From Pseudomonas fluorescens (GTDB taxonomy: Bacteria > Pseudomonadota > Gammaproteobacteria > Pseudomonadales > Pseudomonadaceae), in the NCBI RefSeq assembly GCF_002837185.1, contig NZ_KZ477986.1, positions 297,386-361,385 on the forward strand: a stretch of 64,000 nucleotides of DNA, in the 5' to 3' direction. Under the pieces are notes generated by a model. It made no database searches. It was given only the letters and a program-made list of their open reading frames with translations, and was not told where the DNA came from. Shown here piece after piece: positions 26,172-34,006 of the stretch (positions are counted from its first letter, which is position 1; every line of letters starts with the position of its first letter). The position numbers were made by a program, and so were the translations under genes.

Positions 26172-29100
26172 GCCTGACCCCCGCCGGCAGCGGCCACCCT
26201 GGCGGTGTAGCGCAGGTGAATGACAATATCGTTGATGGATTCCAGCACGGCTTTCTGCCGGTCCGGGTTGGGAAACTCCAGGGTCCAGTCGGAAATGGCC
26301 CCGGTGTATTCGAAGGGCAAGTAGCGATCGTTGCTCTCGAAGTTGAGCGTGAACAGACCGTTGTCATCCAGCCCGGTGGACAGTGCGATTTGCTGATGGG
26401 CACGCATGTCGCTGCGTCGAGCGCCCGTGGGCAGTACGATTTCGTTGTGGGTCTGGGTCAGTATCGCCTTGATGTCCTCATAGGGCCCCAGGGTTGCGGG
26501 CAACGACACGCTGATGCCTTTGATTCGCCGCAGGATGTGCTTGGGGTAATCCTCGTCAAACAGCGTCCCGGTCAATTTGAAGCACAGCATGCCTTTAGCG
26601 ACCAATTGTTTTTTATGCTCGGCCCACTTGTCTTGCGTAGTCGAGGGTTGAGTGTCGTTTGTACGGGTGGGGGGCGTGGTGACTACGCAATCGATCAGGC
26701 GATGACGCAGGGAGATGGTCTTGACGATCTCCAGGTCTCGCACGTTTTGGTTCAGGTAGGCTGCATTCATGTTCAACAGCGACAGCTTCAGGGCCTCACC
26801 CGCCAGGTAACCGCGGTAGTTGTTGTTCCAGGCACTGGGCTGGATAAACGTGCGCTCATAATCTGCTATTTCGTACTGCCAGCACGCTTGCGCGGTACGG
26901 CACAGGGAAAGGCCAAGGTCATAGACTTGGTAGTAGAACTTGCTCAGTTGTGCATTGAGCCAGTCATATAGTTGCGCCTTGGTAAAGCGCTTGGCCAGTA
27001 ATTGGTAGTTTGACCAGGCCTGGGCCAGGGAGGTCTCGGCCAGGCGTAATTGCAGGCGCGTGGCTTTTTCCTGCTCCGCATAGGCGTGTGACTGGGCATC
27101 GATCTGGGCCAGTTCGAGTTGGGCTTGATCCTGGGCATGCGCCCATTCTTGCGCCCGGCGGTTGAATTGCTCGGTACGGTCCAGGTCCGCGGCAGTGCCG
27201 CGCAAGTGCGTCGCAATGCCTTGGGCCACGGCTTGGGCGGCATAAAACGGGCCTTCCCAACGCCACCCGCCGCTACTTGTACCGAAGATGTTCGGCGCCA
27301 TCATCGCAATGCCGGCCGCTGCGGCGGCGACGGAGCCTGCGGTCTCGAATCCGCTGCTGATCAGGTAGAGTTGGCCCGCGTTCGCTTCTGCGAGGCTGAT
27401 GCCTTCGGTGAGCAGGCGTTCGTAGTGGCGCATCCGGGACTCGATCATGCTCCGACTGGCGCCGAGTGCCTGGCGGTTTTTTTCGTCGATCAACAACGCC
27501 TGGTGTTGTTGGGTTACGACGATATTGGCCAAGTCCCAGGCTTGTTGTTGCTGCAACTCCAGGTATTCAGCCTGTTCCTTGCGCTCAATCAGGCTCAGCA
27601 CCGTGTTGCCCAATTGAATCACGGCTTCAGTTGCTGTGAGGGCGTGGCCCAGCATGGTCTGAAAGCGATAATGACCGACTTGCGCGTCAATGAACGTCGC
27701 CACGCCTCCTTCGCCGAAGGCACCTTTGCTCTGGCTGGCCAATAGTTTGAGAGGGGAAAGCGGGGTTGCGTACAGCGACAGGCGCAAGGGCTTGCCGGTG
27801 ATATCGAGATTATGCCGCAGGTTATGCAGACGGCTTTCGAGCTTGTCCCAGCGTGCGACTTGCTCGGTATTGAAGGGGAGGCACAGATTATCGGTGTCTG
27901 TGAGCGACGCCAGTGCGGTAGCTTCGGTCGCAGGGTTGACAGTGATTGATGGGGTTTGCTGCTCCAGTTTTACCAGGGCCTTAGAGCGCTCCTTCGTCAG
28001 GTGTTCGAGGGTAATTTCATCCCACGGTTCAGTGGTGGTGACGCGGGGGCGTGGCCCGAGAAAATGATTGGCTCGTGTGTACCAGAGTTTGGCTTGGGTG
28101 AGGCTGTCGGGGGTGAGCTGTCGATAGGCTGCATCGCCACGATTGAGCAGTATATCGAGATAAAACAGGTAGATTGCTTTGCGAAAATGCACGGGGGCGC
28201 GCATCGCCAGTTTGTGTGGGTCGTTGGTGACGGAACCGGGGCGCAGGTCGGTACGAACAAGCTCTTTGAACCCCCAGAATGCAGGGTGTTCGCTGGCCTG
28301 ATCGGCCAGCCGCCCTGGGTCGAAGAGGTATTTGAGCCAGGCTTGTGCTTGGCCATACTGCTGCTCCTGATTCAGGCGATGGGCAACCAGCCAGGGCACG
28401 TACAGGAACAGCTCCCAGAAGTGCTTGCTATTAGCCCCGTTAAAATCAATGTCTGCTGCTGCTCCACTGGGTGTGAGTGGAGGTTCTTGCCACGTTTTCG
28501 GCGTTAACGAGAACAACGTATCAAGGCTGTCATTGGCCGCCTGGGCCAGCTTGCCGGCAATACAGGTATTTGTGCGAACGGTGGTGGGCATGTTGGCCGG
28601 TGGGGTGGAGGCGCTCTCGGAGAAATCAATAAATTCGGCGGTGCCGAGTATTCCTGACGTATGCCTTTTGATCGTCGGCGCCAGTTGCTGGTTGAGCGTT
28701 GCGTCAGCGTCGGAAGCGGCCGGTTTCAGGGTTGTCGCTTTCAGGGCATAACCGAGGATTGTCGAGTCCAGGTTGGCAGGCTCAAGCGTCGCCACCCCAT
28801 GTATCAGGGTGATGCCGGACTCTTTCTGCTCCTGTGTCAGTGCAATACGAGCCGTGACCCGATGCCCCTTGGTTAATTCGGGGGTTGATCCGTGGAGGCT
28901 TTCGTGGGCAGTGTTCTGATAGTTGATGATTTGATGTGAGTTGGCGCTGATGAACTCGGTAAATGGATAGTCTTTGAAATTTGCACTCATGATGATGTGC
29001 TTATAGGCACGTAATGTGGACGTGGTCACCTCGGCCTTTTTGATGATCAATGTATTTTGTGCGTGCAGCGAGTTCTTTTTATTGAGCCCTGTGTATCGAC

Positions 29101-30997
29101 TGTAGCGGTTGAGGGCGACAGCGATGTGTTTACCTCCACTGGTGTATAAATTTATGAAGGCCGTCTTGTCGATGAAATTACCTGCCAGTGAGAAGCCGCC
29201 TGCGATCTGGTTGTTGTTCGTCAGGCTGATCAGTGATCCGTTCTCGGCATGTACAGCGTTGGGGAACTCCTCGTGTGTGACCGGGTTTTTAAAATAAAGG
29301 CTGTAAAAGTCCGTGTTCAATTCGTCAGTCGTGCCGGTGATGTAAGAGCCAGAGGCCAGTTTGAGCTGAGTGGTTTTCGGATTGTCCAGTGCGTCGTCTG
29401 TTTTCAGCGTGATCGTAATGTCCCTGGGCGCTTTTGCTTTTAATGTGACACTGTACGACTGTTTGAAATCGCCATTGAGGGTGGAGAAAAATACAATCTC
29501 GTTGGTGTTTGAATCAAAAGAAACATCACTGGGTTCGGTGTCTTTTATCTGTTCTCGAGATTTTTCCAGGTTCCAATCCTTGTTGTCTTCGATATTTGTT
29601 TCCTGCTTGATGGTCAGCGAATGCCTGGCTGCGGGCGTCACCTTGAACTGCAAGTTACCCTGGTTTTTGTGAGCGAAGAACGTGAGGTATTGCCGAGCGC
29701 GGTCAGGCAGTAACTCGCTGTAATACCCGCTGACGCTTTGATCTTCACCTTTTGCTACAGCCTGCACTTTTGTCTTCTGTGACGGATCGAAGGATTCCAG
29801 GAGTCGGTTTATCTCCTCGGCCACCTGTGAGCCGGGCAGCACGCTGTAGCGTTCGGGGCTGCCGCCGTCGGCGATGGTGGTGATGTTGAAGGACTGGTCG
29901 ATATGGACAGCCTGGAAAAATTTCCCAATAAAATGCTCCTGCTGTTTAGGGTCTTTACGGCTGGTGGCGAGCACACTTAAAAACAGTACAGGGGGACCGT
30001 TGCTGTCGACGATTGCCACCGTTTGTGTAATGGTTTTCAGAAAGGCTGCAGTCAATGCGTTGACGTCTTCGGTGGCGCAGTATTGCTCGATGCAGGATTT
30101 AGGTGCACTCCAACTGCTGTCGTACTTTTTATAAGAAAAATTGAGGCGAAATTTGACGTAGCGACTGTTGATCCATTCGGTCTGCTGTTTTTTTTCCGCA
30201 GGATCGGGTTGCGTCGGTTTGACGGAACTGGTGGCGGCGGGCTTGATGCATTCGGCCCAGATGAGAAATAGCCGGTTATTGAAATACACCGGCCGGATAC
30301 TTTGCTCGGCGGTGGCGTCGGAGACCGACACGTTGATTTTTTCCCAGTCTGTCCAAGCGTCCTGAAAAAGTACCGAGCCTGCGCGTTTGGACAGGTCGAG
30401 GGAGCGCCAGTAATAGGTGTGTTCGGAACTCGATTTACCGACGAAGTAATAGGTGCCGCTATACAGGTCGCTCAAGCCGGCGTCGATATAACCGTTGATC
30501 GTGCGTATGTTGGCGATTTCCTCGAACCTGGCCAGGTAATTGTGAACCGCCGTGGTGACGGTATCCGCTTGAATTCGATACTGGCTCAGGTCGTTTTCCA
30601 ACTGCTCAAAGCTGTCGGTCTTGGCATGCCGTAATGTCGGGTCCAAATAGTTGGCGGGGTGATACTGCAACTGCTGGCTGGCGTTCCAGAGTGCGTAGGT
30701 GTGCAACTGTTCGCGCCATAACTTGTCCTGTGCCGGGGTCATGCGCCGCTCTTCATAGCCCGGTTCCAGGCCCAGCTGGATGCGCGTGATGTACTGTTGC
30801 AGGCTGGAGATGGCACAGGCTACCGTGCTGGTCTGCACGGCTTGGCTGACTTGTACATCGAGCAGCCAGTATTCGTATAGGTCGGCGGCATGGGTGATGT
30901 TGTTCTCTAGTTTGCCAGGTACCTTGTGGGTGAGGTAGTACGCGAGCATGGCGTCGCGCAGGCTTTCATTGAGCAATTGATTAAACGAGTGAGACAT
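26168..30997 (-). CDS. tcaB: Tc toxin A component, C-terminal part (TcaB-like)
   Basis: A 1609-residue protein covering the second half of a TcA injector. From N- to C-terminus: a linker/shell region with an ABC-toxin N-terminal/neuraminidase-like block (YWLLDVQVSQAVQTSTVACAISSLQQYI, RPVYFNNRLFLIWAE); a long insert of lower GC (about residues 270-700); helical pore-domain segments with a hydrophobic tip (AAAAAGIAMMAPNIFG); and the TcB-binding end with TGLDDNGLFTLNFESNDRYL and YTGAISDWTLEFPN. The upstream gene supplies the first half, so the A subunit is split as in Photorhabdus TcaA/TcaB. AGGAC five bases before ATG 30997 is the ribosome site. Confidence 0.9.
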   Translation of the reverse strand: MSHSFNQLLNESLRDAMLAYYLTHKVPGKLENNITHAADLYEYWLLDVQVSQAVQTSTVACAISSLQQYITRIQLGLEPGYEERRMTPAQDKLWREQLHTYALWNASQQLQYHPANYLDPTLRHAKTDSFEQLENDLSQYRIQADTVTTAVHNYLARFEEIANIRTINGYIDAGLSDLYSGTYYFVGKSSSEHTYYWRSLDLSKRAGSVLFQDAWTDWEKINVSVSDATAEQSIRPVYFNNRLFLIWAECIKPAATSSVKPTQPDPAEKKQQTEWINSRYVKFRLNFSYKKYDSSWSAPKSCIEQYCATEDVNALTAAFLKTITQTVAIVDSNGPPVLFLSVLATSRKDPKQQEHFIGKFFQAVHIDQSFNITTIADGGSPERYSVLPGSQVAEEINRLLESFDPSQKTKVQAVAKGEDQSVSGYYSELLPDRARQYLTFFAHKNQGNLQFKVTPAARHSLTIKQETNIEDNKDWNLEKSREQIKDTEPSDVSFDSNTNEIVFFSTLNGDFKQSYSVTLKAKAPRDITITLKTDDALDNPKTTQLKLASGSYITGTTDELNTDFYSLYFKNPVTHEEFPNAVHAENGSLISLTNNNQIAGGFSLAGNFIDKTAFINLYTSGGKHIAVALNRYSRYTGLNKKNSLHAQNTLIIKKAEVTTSTLRAYKHIIMSANFKDYPFTEFISANSHQIINYQNTAHESLHGSTPELTKGHRVTARIALTQEQKESGITLIHGVATLEPANLDSTILGYALKATTLKPAASDADATLNQQLAPTIKRHTSGILGTAEFIDFSESASTPPANMPTTVRTNTCIAGKLAQAANDSLDTLFSLTPKTWQEPPLTPSGAAADIDFNGANSKHFWELFLYVPWLVAHRLNQEQQYGQAQAWLKYLFDPGRLADQASEHPAFWGFKELVRTDLRPGSVTNDPHKLAMRAPVHFRKAIYLFYLDILLNRGDAAYRQLTPDSLTQAKLWYTRANHFLGPRPRVTTTEPWDEITLEHLTKERSKALVKLEQQTPSITVNPATEATALASLTDTDNLCLPFNTEQVARWDKLESRLHNLRHNLDITGKPLRLSLYATPLSPLKLLASQSKGAFGEGGVATFIDAQVGHYRFQTMLGHALTATEAVIQLGNTVLSLIERKEQAEYLELQQQQAWDLANIVVTQQHQALLIDEKNRQALGASRSMIESRMRHYERLLTEGISLAEANAGQLYLISSGFETAGSVAAAAAGIAMMAPNIFGTSSGGWRWEGPFYAAQAVAQGIATHLRGTAADLDRTEQFNRRAQEWAHAQDQAQLELAQIDAQSHAYAEQEKATRLQLRLAETSLAQAWSNYQLLAKRFTKAQLYDWLNAQLSKFYYQVYDLGLSLCRTAQACWQYEIADYERTFIQPSAWNNNYRGYLAGEALKLSLLNMNAAYLNQNVRDLEIVKTISLRHRLIDCVVTTPPTRTNDTQPSTTQDKWAEHKKQLVAKGMLCFKLTGTLFDEDYPKHILRRIKGISVSLPATLGPYEDIKAILTQTHNEIVLPTGARRSDMRAHQQIALSTGLDDNGLFTLNFESNDRYLPFEYTGAISDWTLEFPNPDRQKAVLESINDIVIHLRYTARVAAAGGGQA

Positions 30998-31041
30998 GAT
31001 CAGTCCTTGAGCAGGTCGAAAGCGGATAGGGGGTCAATAGG

Positions 31042-33828
31042 TTATGGATGCGCACTTACGACCGCCTCTCCGACGGTCTTCCAGTCAGCAAATGTCGAGT
31101 CGGCCTTCAGTTCGCTGGCTTTAATCAGCATCTTGGCGGGCAGGCCTGTGTCCTTGCTGGCTTGGCGACAGCGCAGTACCCAGTCCAGGCGGTTCATTGA
31201 GGTAATGCGTGGCGGTTTCAGTTGGCTGCTGAAGGCATCTATTTCACTGGCACTCCAGTCTAAAAGTTGAGCGAGACGCTCGTTTGTTTCGTCACTGTCG
31301 TTCTGCGCAGCGCTGTTGGGCAGGGTATTGGCTTGTTCGAAATAGTTGAGAAGCTGTTCTTCCGTTACACCACTGCGGTCAATGCAATGTTTGAACTGCT
31401 GCATGAGGTAGAGGTTGTTCGGGGTCAGTTCCAGCAACGAGGACTCTTTGTACTCGCGCGCAAGCCAGTGCGGGTTGACCAGAAACTGATGAAGCGCATG
31501 TGGGCTGAGGGGCAGTTGCAGAAAACCGGCGGCGTGAGGCAACCGCAGTATCAAGTAGGCGAGGGTTTGCAGCGGCGGGTCATCGGGGGCATGTAGGCGC
31601 AAGAAATGGTGGTGAAAGTCGTATTTTTTATAGCCGTTGGCGTTGCCTGGCGCATGGGGGACGTCCTGGATGATTTTTTTAAGGCGTCCATACAACGACC
31701 ACAACTCATTACGCACCGTGCTCAGCAGATTGCTGAGTTCAGACTTCGCTTGGTCGATCAAGTGTTTCGTACGTGTAGCGTCAATGCTGACTTTAACGGA
31801 AGAGAGCACTTCATCGAGCGCCGCCTCGATGGTTGTGTCGGGGCGCATCCGTTGCAGCGCTGTATAGGCTAAGGATTTCCAGTCAACGACAGGCAGGCTG
31901 GCTGGTTCGTCATCGGGTTGCTTGGGAAGAGTGAGCCGTTGCAACTGTTTGGAAAGAGAGGCCTGGTCATAGCTGGCGAACTCCTTCAAAAGCAGGTTGA
32001 TGGCCGGGTCCTGGGCTTTGTGATCCAGCAATAACTGGTGTCTGAACAGCGCCAGGCTGCTGCCGTTTTCCTTGAACCAACGGCTGGCCCATTCCAGGTG
32101 CATGAGCATATCGAGAAAGTCAGACACACCTTTCGGCTTGTTTCGTAACGTTGGGTTGCGCAACTGCATGAGAAAGTTTGCTTTCCCGAGCATTTGCGCC
32201 AGTTGTCGGCATTCCATGACCGACACGCCAAACAGGCGGGCGATGCGCGCTTGTCGATAGATCTCGCTGACCGTCTCGATCGTACGGGTTGCAGGCTGGT
32301 CGGGGCTGATCAGTAGTTGCAGCGACTCCTGAGTGTCTTGCAGGCCCAACCCGGTGCACAGTTGTTGCCGGGTGGTAGCGTCGAACGTAGCACTGTCCAG
32401 ATACAGGGGGGGCAGGGCAGAGCCGGCGCGATTGAATACCTGGTCGAACAACGACATGCGGTCGCCTGAGGCATGAACGGGCAATTGATGGAGCCAGGCG
32501 GCAAACTCTTCGGCTTGCAACCCGTAGCGCTTGCTCAGATAGCAAAACACCCCCAGTGCCCGGAGGGTGTTATGGGTGATCCGCAGCGCGCTGTTTCTGG
32601 TGCCTTCGCAGCGCATGGCGCTGACTATCAGAGTGTCCAATTGCGCGAAATGCACGCCCAGCCAGCGCTGTAGGCGAATCATGCGTTGCAGTCTGTCGAA
32701 GCGTTCAAGGCTGACGTTGACCAGCTTGGCGGGCGTGCCGTTGTCCAGGCTGATAGCGGGCGTTGCCGTGCCGTTGATGTAGCACGCACCGTAAGTGAGG
32801 CCGGTGTCCTGCTGGCAGTGAGGTGATTTGCGCGGTGATTGCGTCTGTTGTGCGAGCAGCGCCTGAAGTTGTCCGGCATCCATTTGTGTATGGTGCAGAA
32901 AGTCAGTGAGCGCCTGCGGTCCCAGCAAATCAGTTTTCCAGTTGTAGTACTTGAGATAGAACTTTTGCGCATCCGTTGCGGCTACCCAGCTATCTTTCAG
33001 CATCGTCTGTAGTTCAGGGCTCAACCCCGATAACTGACATTGGACCTCGTTGTTCTGTTCGCTGACCTGCCCGTAATGGCTGGTTTCTCCCGCCAGGGGC
33101 AGTTGGCGGCTGATGCGATAGCTCAACTCCTCCAGCGCCGGCCTGTCTCCCACCAGGCGCCGTTGGCATTGCTGATGGTGGAAGTGATAGGGCAGCGAAA
33201 ACGGGTACCAGGTTTTACTCAGCACCTCATAGGTCGTTTCGTCTGTGCCCGGCGCGATATTTTCGAGCAGGATCTGGTTGACGATCGACAACATGGGCAC
33301 CTGGCCCGACACGCTGTGTTGGTTGATCGTCAATGCCCCGAGGTCCGGGCGTCGCTCCGACAGCTTGACCGCATTTGCGCCCTTGGCGTTTTGTTCCAGT
33401 TGCAGGGCGAACAGATAGAGCGCCCGTAGGTAGGCCGCCGGCGAATCGATCGCTGCGATGGAAGAACTGGCACAGAACTGATGCCAGTTTTCGTTGAATA
33501 AGGCCTGGTAGGTGGCGCTGGTTTCGGGGGCGACACTGCGTTTATCACGCGGTGAAGGAGGGGGCGATGAGACTTGTTGTTCGCGAAACAGCGTTTCCAG
33601 CTGCGCTGCAGCGTTCTGGGCCTTGAGGTACACCGCGCGGGCATCGTCGTCGTTGCAGGTGGCCAATTGCTCTGCAAATGCCTTTTCGCCGAGACGCACA
33701 ATGTCGAATACCGAGCGAATGTCGAGGCGCTGCAGCGCGGTTTTGAAATCGTCCCGGCCGGGGGCGGGAGGGCGTGAGTGATCAATCAGTTGAGCGAGCA
33801 AGGAGCTGCTGTCGGCTTGCATATTCAT
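31042..33828 (-). CDS. tcaA: Tc toxin A component, N-terminal part (TcaA-like, VRP1)
   Basis: A 928-residue protein of the VRP1/SpvA-like family that forms the N-terminal shell of a split TcA. Typical blocks are FDIVRLGEKAFAEQ near the start, then YLRALYLFALQLEQ, RRPDLGALTINQHSVSGQVPMLSIVNQILLEN and YPFSLPYHFHHQQCQRRLVG. The C-terminal half is helical, ending with a SpvA-like RLDWVLRCRQASKDTGLPAKML block. Start choice is between ATG 33828 and 33822; AAGGA lies just upstream, and a GTG at 33840 is also open. A 43-bp gap to the next A gene makes this the first gene of a three-gene operon. Confidence 0.88.
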   Translation of the reverse strand: MNMQADSSSLLAQLIDHSRPPAPGRDDFKTALQRLDIRSVFDIVRLGEKAFAEQLATCNDDDARAVYLKAQNAAAQLETLFREQQVSSPPPSPRDKRSVAPETSATYQALFNENWHQFCASSSIAAIDSPAAYLRALYLFALQLEQNAKGANAVKLSERRPDLGALTINQHSVSGQVPMLSIVNQILLENIAPGTDETTYEVLSKTWYPFSLPYHFHHQQCQRRLVGDRPALEELSYRISRQLPLAGETSHYGQVSEQNNEVQCQLSGLSPELQTMLKDSWVAATDAQKFYLKYYNWKTDLLGPQALTDFLHHTQMDAGQLQALLAQQTQSPRKSPHCQQDTGLTYGACYINGTATPAISLDNGTPAKLVNVSLERFDRLQRMIRLQRWLGVHFAQLDTLIVSAMRCEGTRNSALRITHNTLRALGVFCYLSKRYGLQAEEFAAWLHQLPVHASGDRMSLFDQVFNRAGSALPPLYLDSATFDATTRQQLCTGLGLQDTQESLQLLISPDQPATRTIETVSEIYRQARIARLFGVSVMECRQLAQMLGKANFLMQLRNPTLRNKPKGVSDFLDMLMHLEWASRWFKENGSSLALFRHQLLLDHKAQDPAINLLLKEFASYDQASLSKQLQRLTLPKQPDDEPASLPVVDWKSLAYTALQRMRPDTTIEAALDEVLSSVKVSIDATRTKHLIDQAKSELSNLLSTVRNELWSLYGRLKKIIQDVPHAPGNANGYKKYDFHHHFLRLHAPDDPPLQTLAYLILRLPHAAGFLQLPLSPHALHQFLVNPHWLAREYKESSLLELTPNNLYLMQQFKHCIDRSGVTEEQLLNYFEQANTLPNSAAQNDSDETNERLAQLLDWSASEIDAFSSQLKPPRITSMNRLDWVLRCRQASKDTGLPAKMLIKASELKADSTFADWKTVGEAVVSAHP

Positions 33829-33842
33829 ACGTTCCTTCACGT

Positions 33843-33861
33843 CCGCCGACGGGTCCGGCGG
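33843..33861 (-). promoter_or_regulatory. Small GC hairpin directly before the tcaA-like ribosome site
   Basis: CCGCCG and CGGCGG arms (33843-33848, 33856-33861) around a 7-base loop lie a few bases upstream of the AAGGA of the first A gene. In the mRNA it would sit beside the ribosome site and might tune initiation. No further evidence. Confidence 0.4.
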
Positions 33862-34006
33862 GCAATGAAAAACGCTATCACGCAGATTAACGGGGCCAGG
33901 TATAGGTATTTACAGGCATCGCCGGCACCCATACGCCGATACCACCTTTATCCAGGGCAACAAGCCCAGGCTTTGCTGACCTTTGTGCAATTGAGGTCAT
34001 GAGATC

